Source of the DNA: Solen grandis | Lineage: Eukaryota > Mollusca > Bivalvia > Adapedonta > Solenidae | Reading direction: 5' to 3' | DNA: 64,000 bases | Assembly: GCA_021229015.1 (NCBI GenBank) | Contig: CM037794.1 | Coordinates: 45,319,436 to 45,383,435, forward strand | In this document: positions 35,701-45,008 of the stretch, one piece after another | Numbering within the stretch: position 1 is the first letter of the stretch | Layout of the letters: each line of letters starts with the position of its first letter | Notes under the pieces: generated by a model | The model's input: the letters and a program-made list of their open reading frames with translations, nothing else | The model's database searches: none | Told to the model about the DNA's origin: nothing | Made by a program: the position numbers and the translations under genes

Positions 35701-38258
35701 CTACAATTAAGGGTTTTAAGGCAGTTCTGGCTGACATCCATTCACTCTAGGCAAAACCCTGTTTTTGTTTTTAACTTTTTACTTTTTGTACAAATATATA
35801 CGTGTATATGCTTTTTTAGATTAACATATTCCCTCTTAGCTAGGCATGTACAGTCTTAGCCAAATCGCGAATATACTCTTGGAGTCTTCTTAGAGTGAGG
35901 CGATCACTAAAGATGATGATGATGAACATCATGGATTGAAACTATTATCTAAAGCTACGACCCACATCAAAACCTGCCAAAATTTAAGAATAAAATGGAA
36001 ATGTTACATTTTGCATGGTAAAATAACATTTCAAACTATATTATATTTTATATTACTCACTGTTTTCTTCTTCACTATCCATTCCATCGTCACCAATACT
36101 TTCACTTTCATCTGTTGTAACATCAGCTGTAAGCCCCTTCTTCTTCCTCTCCCTCATTTTCTCTCGAAGCTCATTCTGGAAACTGTCTTTTGGCCTTCTT
36201 TGCCTGATTGTTCTATATGGAGCATCTACCTCATCCATCTGTATAGAAAATGCTAGACTAGAGATCTTACTTTCAAATTCCGTGCATGTACATGTATATA
36301 CAAATATGGTCCCCCCCCCCCCCCCCCCCCCGCAAAAAAAAAAAAATCAATGACTTTAACAGAATTGTCTTAAAAAAGAAAGATCTTTTTTTTATCAACC
36401 TTTAAAGCTGAACAAATGTAGAAAAAATAAATAGAAGGTTTAAAGAGACTGTCAACCATTTACTCTCCTAGGGGCAAGGCATTATAAGTGGTCTTTGAAT
36501 TTAGAAAAAAATAAAGTGTGTGGATCAAGTCAGTTAAAAGTCCCCTTATAGCCAAACAGTGGTATTTCCTAGTTTCACAGTTCCAAACATTTCATTTCTT
36601 GCTGAATCATACCCATTATATTACTTTGTGATTTCAGTTTGTATCAAGTACATCAGCATAGAACGAATGACCTGCCATTTTTATTTTTTTTATATTTCTT
36701 ATGGCTGCATATAGTGGAACTCTGTCTAGACATTTGTTCTTTTCAGCTTCATGTAAAAACCAAATGTAATCTTTATGTAGATTTTATTAAAATATTGATG
36801 CTCCCATATTCTACAGGTCAAAGGTTTGTCAATATTTTGACTGTGACAGGATGGGGGCATCAAAATATATTGTAGTTTGCATGCTTTGCCTTAAAACACT
36901 TATAACTGATTTACAGATGATTTGGTAAATGACATAAATGGTAAATTGAATTTATATAGTAAATTGTTCATACAAGTCAGTTAATTGGTAAATATTATAT
37001 ATATAGTGGTTTCCAGTTAAGTATATGCAGAAAGCCCTGTGAAAGGTGATCACTTGATAAATAATATAAACTTTTACATAAATTCAATTTCCTGGCTTGT
37101 CTGAACCAATTACTATATAAATTCAATTTATAGGCTTTGTCATTTACCAAATTGTCTGGTACCCTACAAAAAAGACCTAGAACTTCATTTGGAATTTTGC
37201 CATGTACCAAGTACCATACAGGACTGTGAGATCTGCATGTGTCCTGTACTGATTCAGCCCTAAAATCCAAAACCCTAAAGTAATGTGCCAGATCTAGAGA
37301 TATTCTATAAAGGTCCTGGCCAGACTGATTATTGGTGATCAACTTTTGAAAAAATATTCTAATCTTCATAAAGAAATGATTGGAAGAAAATTTCCAAAAG
37401 GTATTTATGGTGTATATACATAATACTGCACTACACATAATAATGTGTTGAGTAAAACTCAGTATTGGGATCTACAATGTACAATAGCAGATTCAGAAAC
37501 TACAAAGGTTGTTCTATAAAAAAAAAAAACACCAGTCAAACGCTAAGTCCAAATTTCCATTTTCATCTGAATTTGTTTACATTGGGTATCGACAACAGTC
37601 AAAATATTTAAATATATATATAAATTTCATCAGTGTCATAAAACTGATGAAACTTAAGCTTTGTGGTAATACATATAGCCAGAGTAACAGCTATCATTGG
37701 TGAAAATGTTTACTTACAGTTATGCACTTATCAAAATGCTCCTCTGCTGTTATCCATTAAAGCAATATAATTACAGTTTCAAACATTTGACAAGTAACAC
37801 AATATTTAACAGTATATTAAATTATCTCACACATCAAATGAGTCACCTAAATGACCTATATTATAAACAAAGCCGGGGAATAACCTAGCTATTCAATTTT
37901 TTTTTCATTTGTAAAAATCAGGTAAAGTATTTCACTAGTTGTCAAGAAAAATAAACTGGAAAATAACTAATGAAGAAAAAAATCGCCTATCTTTAAAAAA
38001 CAAGCCGATTCACATCAAAATTTCCTCGTTTATTTGTAAACACGGACATGTCAGCTCTTGACTTATTTGACAGATTATCGTGAAAAATAACCTGTAAATA
38101 GGATTAACATGTAGTGCAAACTGTTTGAGAATGGAAATTATTCTAACAAAAATAATCATATAACATACCTTTCAAAATTCTGTCAAAGTATAGTTTACTT
38201 TTCCCTCAAAAGATTTGTATTTCAGTAAATTTTCTTGGTTTAATCATTCGGCGGCCAT
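17608..38258 (-). CDS. MAP9: Microtubule-associated protein 9 (MAP9/ASAP), whole gene
   Basis: Thirteen coding exons joined through consistent phases give a protein of about 820 residues (human MAP9 is about 650). The N-terminus has the basic-then-acidic TIRQRRPKDSFQNELREK...DESESIGDD pattern of MAP9. The middle is long, low-complexity and rich in S/T-P sites (SPRFPK, TGRQTP repeats). The C-terminus is a charged coiled coil carrying five aromatic-x-x-W-K modules (FNEWKK, YNAWMK, FKKWKE, FIGWKE, YNEWIK), the same number as vertebrate MAP9, and ends in PPWSPPNKTV, matching the conserved vertebrate PPWSPPSRTV. Family knowledge: MAP9 binds spindle and axonemal microtubules and influences dynein/kinesin access and ciliary transport. 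The assignment rests on remembered vertebrate sequence, not a search. The last junction has a phase problem (see findings). Confidence 0.9.
19232..19237 (-). terminator. Poly(A) signal for MAP9 terminal exon A
   Basis: AATAAA on the minus strand, in a suitable position downstream of the exon A stop codon. Confidence 0.6.
19463..19576 (-). CDS. MAP9: MAP9 alternative terminal exon A
   Basis: Acceptor CTATTCAG|GAA opens a 37-codon tail: EKQKELDEIRQRRLQ, acidic DDYYDD, then YKPAWSPASKIIPCGR and TAG. It parallels terminal exon B (EQQEYKEMQKKR...YQPPWSPPNKTVPHGR) in length, start phase, WSP core, lysine and final GR. A poly(A) signal AATAAA lies at 19,237-19,232 on the minus strand, about 230 bp after the stop. 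It is probably a tandem duplicate of the last exon used with alternative polyadenylation. Confidence 0.75.
   Translation of the reverse strand, partial: EKQKELDEIRQRRLQDDYYDDYKPAWSPASKIIPCGR
20015..20265. mobile_element. MITE, 'ttaaccctttacctcat' family
   Basis: Ends accctttacctcatatagac and aatgaggtaaagggttaat are inverted repeats about 250 bp apart. The interior is degenerate. Related copies are at 24,027-24,180, 24,576-24,746, 27,672-27,790 and 27,910-28,150. Confidence 0.6.
20975..21712 (+). repeat. Interspersed repeat, copy 2 (MAP9 terminal intron)
   Basis: Begins 'tagaactccgtgaatcggat' and ends in tatgtcgccggactctagtcaggcgac. The internal motifs (gcacaaggtagaattatgg, 'tgtgcactgcactcc') are those of 11,155-11,840. 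Confidence 0.75.
22250..22393 (-). CDS. MAP9: MAP9 coding exon 13
   Basis: 144 nt, acceptor TTTTCAG|GAAGG and donor AGAAG|GTAAGA. It encodes KEKKDKVIVENHKKVKE through ESFREYNEWIKR, containing the fifth W module. It ends in phase 2, but both candidate terminal exons begin in phase 0. One more A in the AAAA run at 22,254-22,257 (minus strand) would reconcile them. Confidence 0.85.
23414..23559 (-). CDS. MAP9: MAP9 coding exon 12
   Basis: 146 nt, acceptor TTTGAAG|AAT and donor GGATG|GTGAGT, phase 0 to 2. It encodes NFKKWKESKDEQLVNEHKKK and a coiled-coil segment to SERAFIG, completing the fourth W module across the next intron. Confidence 0.9.
24027..24185. mobile_element. MITE end fragment
   Basis: Starts aaccctttccctcatatagactc, then attttgacgccctcaatagg, 'gcctgatctgcagataacca' and 'ccagaccactgaggagcagc'. 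In reverse orientation this is the right half of the MITE at 27,910-28,150. The long hairpin half is missing. Confidence 0.75.
24576..24746. mobile_element. Short MITE copy
   Basis: TIRs ttaaccttttacctcatgaat and tatatgaggtagagggttaa bound about 170 bp. Same family as 27,910-28,150, with a different interior. Confidence 0.65.
24826..25055 (-). mobile_element. tRNA-derived SINE, family B, near full length
   Basis: On the minus strand the head has an A box TGGCCGAGAGG and a B-box-like GTGGGTTTGGATT, then the shared body (gtaggtcggtggttctacc, 'cttcctccacctgtgaatag', 'atatgactgaaatactgtcg', 'acggtaaactcaaa') and a (gtcaa)n tail. It lies in the intron just 3' of MAP9 exon 11. Confidence 0.85.
25116..25280 (-). 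CDS. MAP9: MAP9 coding exon 11
   Basis: 165 nt, acceptor CACTTTAG|GAG and donor ATG|GTAGAT, phase 0 to 0. It encodes SESIASYNAWMKQKEESF (second W module) and a long Lys/Glu helix, ending DAMM, which joins exon 12 NFKKWK to form the third module. An ORF running past the donor enters a SINE at 24,826-25,055 and is not coding. Confidence 0.9.
25897..26101 (-). CDS. MAP9: MAP9 coding exon 10, start of the coiled coil
   Basis: Acceptor TTTGCAG|GAAAG, phase 2. It encodes ...TSLREAIFNEWKKGKT, the first aromatic-W-K module, then a Lys/Glu helix (KLKEEKEKKKAEEEKKKK). Two phase-0 donors are possible: AAG|GTTTTT (end 25,897) and TCA|GTATTT (end 25,885), differing by VFHS. I prefer the shorter form because it keeps the charged helix unbroken, although its donor is poor. 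Confidence 0.85.
26401..26514 (-). CDS. MAP9: MAP9 coding exon 9
   Basis: 114 nt, acceptor GATAG|ATC and donor GCTAA|GTATGT, phase 2 to 2. It encodes a polar helix (REHQQADSILDMVEKAQTD) and a Pro-rich tail. The acceptor polypyrimidine tract is weak, but phases match on both sides. Confidence 0.82.
   Translation of the reverse strand: MGQTDEGTPTGRQYPGHGGESTDRPSPAQNKGTPSKC
26976..27162 (-). CDS. MAP9: MAP9 coding exon 8
   Basis: The strongest acceptor is CTCTTTCTCTAG (exon start 27,162). A second in-frame acceptor, TATTTCACAG (start 27,120), would remove 14 residues (APVFQSTGNHAYFT). The donor is GCAAA|GTAAAT, phase 1 to 2. It encodes GFRGQPSLMEQSSYDQ...IEIEEDPQRKVTIKEEEKK. Confidence 0.85.
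27672..27790. mobile_element. Short MITE copy
   Basis: Ends tacctcatgtagactcattttgac and atgaggtaaagggttaac are inverted. The interior is only about 80 bp. Confidence 0.6.
27910..28150. mobile_element. MITE with long internal hairpin
   Basis: TIRs ttaaccctttccctcata and its complement at the right end bound about 240 bp. Inside, 27,969-27,999 is a perfect 15-bp-arm palindrome (GATCAGCCTGCGAGT, one-base loop). With two mismatches it extends outward to about 33-bp arms ending in GCGAAC/GTTCGC. It inserted in the MAP9 intron next to exon 7. Confidence 0.85.
28185..28358 (-). CDS. MAP9: MAP9 coding exon 7
   Basis: 174 nt, acceptor TTTAG|ATGAA and donor ACTG|GTAAGT, phase 1 to 1. It encodes KRKKDDQLKKEPSLFDFIGD and a Lys/Ser-rich continuation (GERGSQMKKSVSQDSITDEL). 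It is immediately followed by the MITE at 27,910-28,150, which lies about 35 bp inside the next intron. Confidence 0.9.
28797..29140 (-). CDS. MAP9: MAP9 coding exon 6 with TGRQTP repeats
   Basis: 344 nt, acceptor TTACAG|GTC and donor CGAG|GTAAGG, phase 2 to 1. After an acidic stretch (DLDMEEEEKKPES) it encodes five tandem TGR(Q/H)TP hexapeptides from an 18-bp coding minisatellite at 28,864-28,953. These add basic charge and threonine-proline sites, as in many microtubule-binding linkers. Confidence 0.9.
28864..28953 (-). repeat. In-frame 18-bp coding minisatellite (5 units)
   Basis: Five exact-length 18-bp units encode TGRQTP x4 and TGRHTP. Synonymous third positions differ between units, so the peptide looks better conserved than the DNA. 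Confidence 0.9.
29225..29400 (-). mobile_element. SINE family B fragment
   Basis: On the minus strand it reads ggcctctgtggctaac, a B box GGGTTTGAGTCC, 'gtagaggccctccaactggg' and tcagtggatctaccagtac. It is a truncated head plus part of the body. Confidence 0.65.
29567..30430. mobile_element. 864-bp TIR element, pogo/Tigger-like, non-autonomous
   Basis: Left end CAGTTGGCACTTGTTATCTC and right-end complement CAGTTGGTACTCGTTATCTC are TIRs with TA on both sides (29,565-29,566 and 30,431-30,432). Same CAGT/TA signature as 10,429-11,074, but a different sequence. There is no transposase ORF. It sits in the MAP9 intron between exons 5 and 6. Confidence 0.78.
30705..30834 (-). CDS. MAP9: MAP9 coding exon 5
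   Basis: 130 nt, acceptor CTCTAG and donor CAAG|GTGAGT, phase 1 to 2. It encodes a basic, Pro/Ser-rich segment (GRGGRKTPVDHG, ESPRPKPRLRDGS). No recognised domain. Confidence 0.88.
31233..32880 (+). repeat. Interspersed repeats, two joined 'gctcacc' elements
   Basis: Begins aaaatcgctcacctga. Degenerate ~160-bp units repeat gaccc(c)tggggcagggccaa, 'atttgaacaacttttgtag' and 'ttagctctaggcctta'. A gacgcacgcacggacagatgg segment with gctcaccatgagcacgttgtgctcaggtgagct occurs near 31,995-32,095, and a second terminal segment (gacgcacgcacggacgac, 'aaaagctcaccttgagcac') near 32,785-32,870. It is probably two tandem or nested copies. Confidence 0.7.
33092..33171 (-). CDS. MAP9: MAP9 coding exon 4
   Basis: 80 nt between acceptor TTTGCAG and donor AAG|GTAATA, phase 2 to 1. 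It encodes EPADWRAPKYRTSLESEKEK and a short tail. Both phases fit the neighbouring exons. Confidence 0.88.
34340..34506 (-). mobile_element. SINE family B fragment
   Basis: The body matches 24,826-25,055 closely (ttgactatttgagtttaccg, 'catatagctacgtccagcta', gtagaaccaccgacctaccg). It lacks the tRNA-like head. Confidence 0.8.
34941..35424 (-). CDS. MAP9: MAP9 coding exon 3
   Basis: Acceptor TTTCTCAG|GTCTC and donor GAAGC|GTAAGT give 484 nt, phase 1 to phase 2. It encodes a Ser/Pro/Lys-rich, probably disordered region with repeated proline-directed motifs (SPRFPK, TSPRSRTSP, KSPVDES, KTSPGG). Three DE..(F/Y).K.R(T/K)S modules (DENIFSKSRTS, EESQFGKTRKS, DESLYGKRSS) form a short degenerate repeat. 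Confidence 0.9.
36061..36238 (-). CDS. MAP9: MAP9 coding exon 2 (start codon)
   Basis: The acceptor TACAG directly abuts ATG, so the exon starts with the initiator Met. It encodes 59 residues (MDEVDAPYRTIRQRRPKDSF onward, ending in an acidic SEEEN tract). The donor is A|GTGAGT, phase 1. The basic FQNEL segment followed by acidic residues is the MAP9 N-terminal signature. Confidence 0.9.
36309..36346. repeat. Poly-C/poly-A tract
   Basis: About 22-24 C, then GC, then about 12 A; on the minus strand poly-T then poly-G. It is located in MAP9 intron 1 just upstream of coding exon 2. Confidence 0.9.
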
Positions 38259-38270
38259 GTTGTTTACGTT
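38169..38270 (-). other. MAP9: MAP9 5' non-coding exon 1 (probable)
   Basis: A good donor (AAG|GTATGT, exon end 38,169) closes an exon that has no long ORF. It contains a four-codon upstream ORF, ATG at 38,258-38,256 to TGA at 38,246-38,244 (Met-Ala-Ala-Glu). The AACATGGCCGCC around it resembles a YY1-type initiator found at many animal promoters. The 5' limit is a guess. Confidence 0.55.
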
Positions 38271-38299
38271 ACTATGAATAGTTAATGTGAAAGCTAGAC

Positions 38300-39570
38300 A
38301 AGAAAATTTAACGAATATCTAATAGCTTATGCACCCTTATACATCAAAAAGAATATAATGCATGTTGAATTTTTAATGTTATCTAAAAACATGATTAAAA
38401 AAAATTAACAACATAAATGGGTTCTTACTCGACCAGGGTCAAATAGTTAAACACTGTAATTCAATATATAAAGATATTTCGTTTAACGAAATTTCAATAA
38501 GGTATACATGTGGGAGCACCTGTTCATTGAGCTTTTCAAAAAGCTAAACTATGTTTCAGTCATAAAATTCTCTGAAGTAAATTATTTTTATTGTTACATG
38601 TAAATGTAATCAAAGTGTTCATAGCATTGAGAGATTGATGATTCTAAATCCAGCGTTTCGGTAGGGCAGGCTATAAAATATAGAATCCCTGGGCAGGGTC
38701 ACCCAAACTCGATATTCTGGGACTTGAACTCCTATGAATGCTTCCCCAGAAAAAAATGTAGTATGATATGGAAGGGCATCTTGGGAAAGAAGTTTATTTT
38801 GTAGCTAACCGCACTACGGAGCTACATTCACATCTCTGACCACACTGAGGCACAACTGCATATAGTTGCTCATCTGAGGACCCTGGTCTTCAGTAGGCTT
38901 TATAAAACTAATTGAATGATAGAACGTACACAGCCTCATCATTGACGTTAAAAGATCAGCTAGATTCCACACTTTTGGCCAAATCTTCATAGAACTTGGT
39001 CGGAATGTTTTTCTGCATAAAATCTTGGAAACAATAATATTGGGCGTTCACACCTACTTTTTGATCCCATATGTGATTCAGTTTCAAGATTGGGGTAAAA
39101 CATGAAATGGATGGTATACATGTACTTGGTTACAAGATAATGTGAAAGTAACATGACATCAAACAGATTAGTTACAATTAATTGGGAAAAGTACATATAT
39201 ATTCATTTTCAATACTTTACATGAATTTTATCAAATAGATCAAGACAAATTTATTACGGACTAATAAGCCTAATTACAACTATTCGGATCACTTGATTAA
39301 ATTACCTGTTTACTTTCAGCAACATACATGCACATAAGGAAACGACTGTAGTTGATTCATCTGGGGTCCTCATTTTTCAAGGGCTCTGCTTTATGTTAGC
39401 CTATGAGGCGACCATTTGCCCCCAATAAACTAAAATTTTGACCATCGGTTTCATAGACGATTTTTTTTTCTATAAAGATCGAGTACCAGTGTATAGTGAA
39501 ACTAGCGGATCAACTTTCTTTTAACCATAATAATAGAAGGCCACCATTTGTCCTAAATGAAATTTCTTAT
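38300..39570. other. Intergenic sequence upstream of MAP9
   Basis: AT-rich with no supported gene. I see no recognisable exon or repeat ends in it. Confidence 0.4.
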
Positions 39571-39574
39571 ACGT

Positions 39575-40930
39575 ACAACTTTTGAACGTATGAACCCAAT
39601 TTTTTCAACGTTGCTCTTGATCAACGTATGAGTAGCGTATGTGTACCATATAACTGGCGTATACATGTAGCTCACGAAAAACTTATGCGAGGGTATGGAA
39701 GAATATGCCAACTTATGGCACCGTCAGTATAGCGTATATCAGCGTATGCGTAACGAATGAGTAGCGTAGGAGCAGCGTCACCAGATTTCACTTCTTATTT
39801 ATCTCCCCTTGATTCATGAATATAGTAAATTGCCAATTTTACAGATCATACTAGTGTTGGGGAAGAGCTACCCCATGAGGCTCAAATACTGATAATGAAA
39901 CTTTCTATACAGATTTATTTCACCTCCCACAAGTTCATTAGTCGAATCGCGGTAATATGGGTTCGAGTCCCGGTCAAGCTGCTCATTTTTCTCACCCTGT
40001 GATAAATGTTTAACCGAAGTCAGTTAGAAACGCGCTATTTGACTGGTTTAAAGTCGAGCACTTGTTTATGCATATAAATTACTTTAAAGCCCAATCTGAA
40101 GTGACCCCTAATGCGATGTTGTCAGATCCTAATGTCGGTGAACGTGACACCCTGTATATCTATATAATCTATAAATGGTCTGTAGAAACAAATGGCTTCT
40201 AAAAATCATTCTCATTAGAAATTCTAATTTATTTGAACTCAATTGCATGTGTTTGTCATTGCTCGGTTGTTGGATATTGAAAGTAGATTGCATATGTTTG
40301 CCAACAAATATATGACAAGGAAAAGTGGTCTATGAAACATTTCATTTAATAGGTTTGGTTCAATACTGGGGTCGGTATTGTTCATTAATGGACTCGGCTA
40401 GCGCTTCGTCCCCCTATGAACAGTACTGACTCCCTATATTTCCGTGTAGGGTCAGTATCAAATTCAATAACTAATGATATTTTTCAATAGGCAGACAATA
40501 CGCAAGGGGTAGGTTTTCCATACGCCAATCACTCGTCTGGAATACGTTAGATACGTTGGTCATTCGTTAGACATACGTTACAATGATGTTACTGATACGC
40601 TATCCATGTGCTAGCTCTACTGACCACCTTCATGCCACCGTATGAAAAGCGTACTTGACATATGAGTAATGTACCTTTAGTTCCACTCTTGCGTATTCAA
40701 CTTATGCCTAGCTTATGACGAGCGTCTCCATAACGTATAATTCATACCCTCGCATTTTGAACATGTTCAAAATGATTTTTTGGCCTCTGTGTATAAGAAC
40801 GTACAAGACAACGTGTAAGACTATGGCAGCGTGATTAAAACTTACACGACTTATGTCTAACCTACCCTTAGCGTATATCTGCGTATGCGAGCGTATGAAC
40901 ATTTTTTTTCATACGATCGCATACTTTAGA
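39575..40930. repeat. CGTATG-rich repeat region
   Basis: Two blocks (39,575-39,782 and 40,495-40,925) are saturated with cgtatg/catacg words (gagtagcgtatg, cagcgtatgcgtaacg, 'atacgttagatacgttgg', 'gcgagcgtatgaac'). They are separated by about 700 bp of unrelated sequence that includes a B-box-like ggttcgagtcccgg at 39,961-39,974. The nature of the region is unknown. Confidence 0.5.
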
Positions 40931-40984
40931 GTCATTCGCGCTAAAGTGTGATAGCCCCATTAAAACAGATGGAAACGCTCATCT

Positions 40985-41150
40985 TGTGCATTGCGGTAGG
41001 TCGATGGTTCTACGGATGACTCAGTGCATGTTCAGGGTCTTCCTCTACCAGTAATTAGCTGGACGTTGCTATGACTGAAATACTGTCGCAGCGACGGTAA
41101 ACTCAATCAATCAATCAATCAGTCAATCAATCAATCAATCAATCAATCAG

Positions 41151-41197
<47 letters not shown>

Positions 41198-41198
41198 C
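40985..41198 (+). mobile_element. SINE family B copy with (AATC)n tail
   Basis: The body (ggtcgatggttctac, cttcctctaccagtaattag, 'tatgactgaaatactgtcg', 'gacggtaaactcaat') runs into about 95 bp of (caat/aatc)n with a few agtc interruptions (41,103-41,197). The tail is probably an expansion of the SINE 3' tail. Confidence 0.85.
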
Positions 41199-41887
41199 CT
41201 TGTGCATGTTTTGCTCTGGTAAGATAAAAGTTTATTTGATATATATATATTCAGTGAAAAAGTGAGGTGGTGAGAAAATCTTAACCATCACGGTGATGCA
41301 GACGCTCGTTCAAGTATAATAGTTCTCCTTATTCTTCGAATAGTCAAGCTAAAAAAAGAACCCGAAAAAAAATGTTTTTGTTTTGTAACAAAACAACATC
41401 TTTTAATGAAGAAGTTTAACAGATTGTATTGAATTTTCACATTAAAGCAGATTAAAAAATAATATATAATTAAATACAGCCGAAACGTTTAAGTTTTTCC
41501 CCATGCTTTTGTTGTATATTAGTCAAGACATTTCAAATTAATGTACATATTGTTGTTTAAAGAAGATAATTCTGACCTGAAATACTTTTGTACAACAAAG
41601 TCTAATTATTAGAAAACGCTATTCAATTTAGAACTAGTCTAAGTCTAGTTAGAATAGTTAGGTTTTCGCTACTGTCACTTTTTTTTTTTTTCTTTTTTTT
41701 TTTTTTTAGTTTTAGTTTTTCGCTGCTCTGATCTGTGCGTTGCGAAAACTTATAATAGTTTAATGCATATACATATCTTTATTTTAGACTGCTCGTCTAA
41801 AACCTTTTGTTCTGAATAATTCTGTTGACAAAATTTTAGTATGGCTTGAAGTTCATTTGTTTTCTACAATTTTCAGTTTATTCTGTT

Positions 41888-41960
41888 TGATTATATTCAG
41901 GCCCGGATCCACAGGGGGCCGAGGGGGCCTTGGCCCCCCAGCTGCCCTGGTCATACATTT
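41888..41960. repeat. GC-rich ggcccggatccaca...ggccccccagc motif
   Basis: A short GC-rich block with the palindrome GGGGGCCTTGGCCCCC in otherwise AT-rich DNA. It resembles a terminal fragment of a dispersed repeat, but there is only one copy here. Confidence 0.35.
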
Positions 41961-41999
41961 TTCTAGGCTATAAAATCCCTTGATTACATCATAGTAGTG

Positions 42000-44940
42000 T
42001 TGTCTAGAGGAAATCCCCACCGTGGGCCCCCATACTGAACCACCCGCATAACCACCTGACAAGCCAGACTCCTATTGTCTTATGGTCCCCTGCTGTTAAT
42101 GTGTAGGTAATCCGAACCGGCAGTCGTCCATGACTGTGTGATAAGCATGTGTTTAGGGTACTGCGGACACGTTCACTGATTGAGAGAAATTTACATGGCA
42201 TCTAATAATTGGGGAAAATCGGCAATTACCAAAAGTTTGTATCAGTTACAACTATAAACTATTCTAAGCAAATGCAGTTTAAGAAATAGCATAAAAATAA
42301 AAATAAAAATAAAAACAACAACTAAGCTGGACATTAAAATGTAATTAGCATCGAAACAATCTCACTAGAGCCAAAAAGAATTAATAATAATAATAATAAA
42401 ACTACTTTGACGAAATCTAGGCAACATTTTTTTTAATTCACGTTTCTCTTCGTGTATATTGTTTTAAATCTTGCATTAAAAGCGGGCTAATTAGCTGACG
42501 GCAGGTTGATGAACTATCAGGTATGAAAAATTGCCAATTTCGTTTTTGAAAAAAGTTAAAAAGCTAATGATTTTTTTTTTTTTTTGCTGTAGCAAACCTC
42601 AGATTAGATGCATACCTATCGCTAGCCATGCAAATTAAACTTAATCAGAAATGGGTTGTGTTTCTAAATGTCATCAGCTTTACTATTTTTACGTAATTTT
42701 TTAAGTATTATTTTTATGAAACTAACTCCTAAATATTTTTTCCTGAAAGGAATAAATACAAACAGCAGGCCGATACATCATCATGTTCACTTTTGAATAT
42801 TTACGAATATAATAATCTACATGTATGTGTATTCATGGTTTCTTAATAAAGAGACCCTGGAGTATTTTAAATTTATAAAAATCATGAATATGAAATGAAA
42901 GAATTTGAAAATTTCAATCTGCCAAATTTTGGGACAATCCATATTTTGGGAAAATGTATATGGAGATTATGCATGATCACTAATTCAAATCAAATCCAGG
43001 TAATCAGTCATTGAGCAATGTTATTGGTCAGTCGATGAATACGAAATACTAATGCACAGAAAACACAACTTATGTGCGAAATAAAACGAATATTAAAGAG
43101 TTCATATTAAATATCAACATCTTTTATTACTGAATATTGTTTGTTTTGTTACTGATTTAACATTTAGAAAAAAAAATGTACCAAAAATCGACACGCAGAA
43201 GGGGCCATGCAACCCCCGACCCTAAAACGTGCGCCTGAATTTTTGGGAAGTCTGTGTGTGAAGGCTGCTTCCAGATCGACAATTAGACTGTCAAGATTAC
43301 TAGGTTCGAACCTAATACAGCATATACCCGGTATTCTCTCCAACATATTTGAAAAAATATGTTTAAAGTGATTTTTTTCCTCAGATTTAAACAAAACTGT
43401 CTTTTACAATGTTGAGTCTAAAACTGATGACAATTCAAAGCATTCACTAATTGATAATGTACACAAGTCACTTTATCTTTTTTTTTTTTTGGGGGGGGGG
43501 GGGGGGTCCAAAAAGCACTTATTTTATTATGCCAGTCTCCCCCCGCCCTTACTACCGTCATTTTTTGAATACAAATACAACTGTAGTCAAATACTATTAC
43601 ACAGTAGTTATTCAAAAACATGGCTTTGCGAAGGTAAATATAAAATTATATCGCCCAAGGCTCAGTCCCAATTGACATTTTTTGCCTAGAGAATGTACTC
43701 CCGATGGAAATTGATGAGCCTCGGGAGGCGTCGGGAACAGATTCCCCTGTGTCCCGGGGAAGATTCGAAAGCGTTGCGAGCCATGTGGAGTCATTGGGAG
43801 GCCTCGGGGAAACCAGGCCGGGAAAAAATAAGCATAGCTTCCCAGAAGCTCCTTGGAAGCATTCATGGAGATTCCGCTAAATATTTTTTCCTCCGAGGAA
43901 CCCCAGGCTTCGGTGATGTCTCGAAGGTACCTTTCTGTGACACATTCCAGATCTTGTGATAGAATCTCAGAATATTCGCAAGAAAGTCGGCAAGCGCACT
44001 CTAAAAATATTGCTTTTTTTTGGTCAACTTTAGACTGAGACGGTCAAAAAGGCCATGGGGCATTGTTGGGGGCATCCTCATAAACCCCCGAAAGTCTACC
44101 CTTGATTTTGTCCATCACCAAATTCTCATAATCTTCCCGAGGCACCTAGGATGGTTCGATAAAATGATACATCCCCTAATCTACGGGGATATTCCCCCGA
44201 TGATGTTTCAAGGTCGATGAAGGTCCGATTCACCTTCCCTGATCATCGGATAAATTTCACTAGCATCTGGAGCCATCCCCGATAATATAAGGCCATTGTA
44301 CCATAACCGAAACATCAGTGAACGTTTCAACGGACCAATCCCAAAGCTTCTCATAGGACTGCTCCATCTTTTGAGCTCAAACATCTGATGCCATCGGGAG
44401 AAAATCTGTGTATTTCCACAACGCCGATGATTTTTCTCCAGTGGGACCTGGGCATTAGATCCATGGTCTTCAAGTTTCAAAAAAAGAAGAAAAAAAAAAA
44501 GAAAAAAAAAAGAAAAGCACATAAAAACCTTCACTTGTATCCCCAGATACTCTTCAGAATGCATCTCCATCACAATAAAAAAAACCCTTTTTTTCAGGGA
44601 AGCATGCCCTCGGATCCCCTCTAGCACTCACATCACATTCAGACTTTAGCCCCCCCCCCGGGCCTTAGTGGCACATTATATTCAGAAACAACTTATTTTA
44701 TGAATAATCATTTGCAAATAATAATTATGATATTCAATAAAATACGAGTTGTTTCGATATTTAAAAAAAAGTACGTTAATATCATTGTGTGTATACTGTA
44801 CCGAAGGCCTGCAAATATTTAATTGGCATAATCATTATGATTTTTATTAACATATAGCATTATATTTCATCAGAGTGCTCGCTTAAATTAGATATGTGCG
44901 TTTCTCTTCATTAATTAATAGATAAATCATTTTTTTGATA
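42000..44940. other. Intergenic sequence, no gene seen
   Basis: Contains poly-T/poly-G at about 43,479-43,506, a GC-richer block at 43,680-44,330, poly-A/AAG runs at 44,480-44,515 and C-runs near 44,650. No ORF here resembles a known protein. Confidence 0.4.
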
Positions 44941-45008
44941 TTAAAATAGCCACAGACATATACGGTGGCACTGAGGTGACATGTGCAATAGTTTTTTTTT
45001 TGGTATTG

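Noticed and set aside
44208..44627. 139-aa minus-strand ORF
   Set aside because: It depends on poly-T-derived Phe runs and has no recognisable domain.
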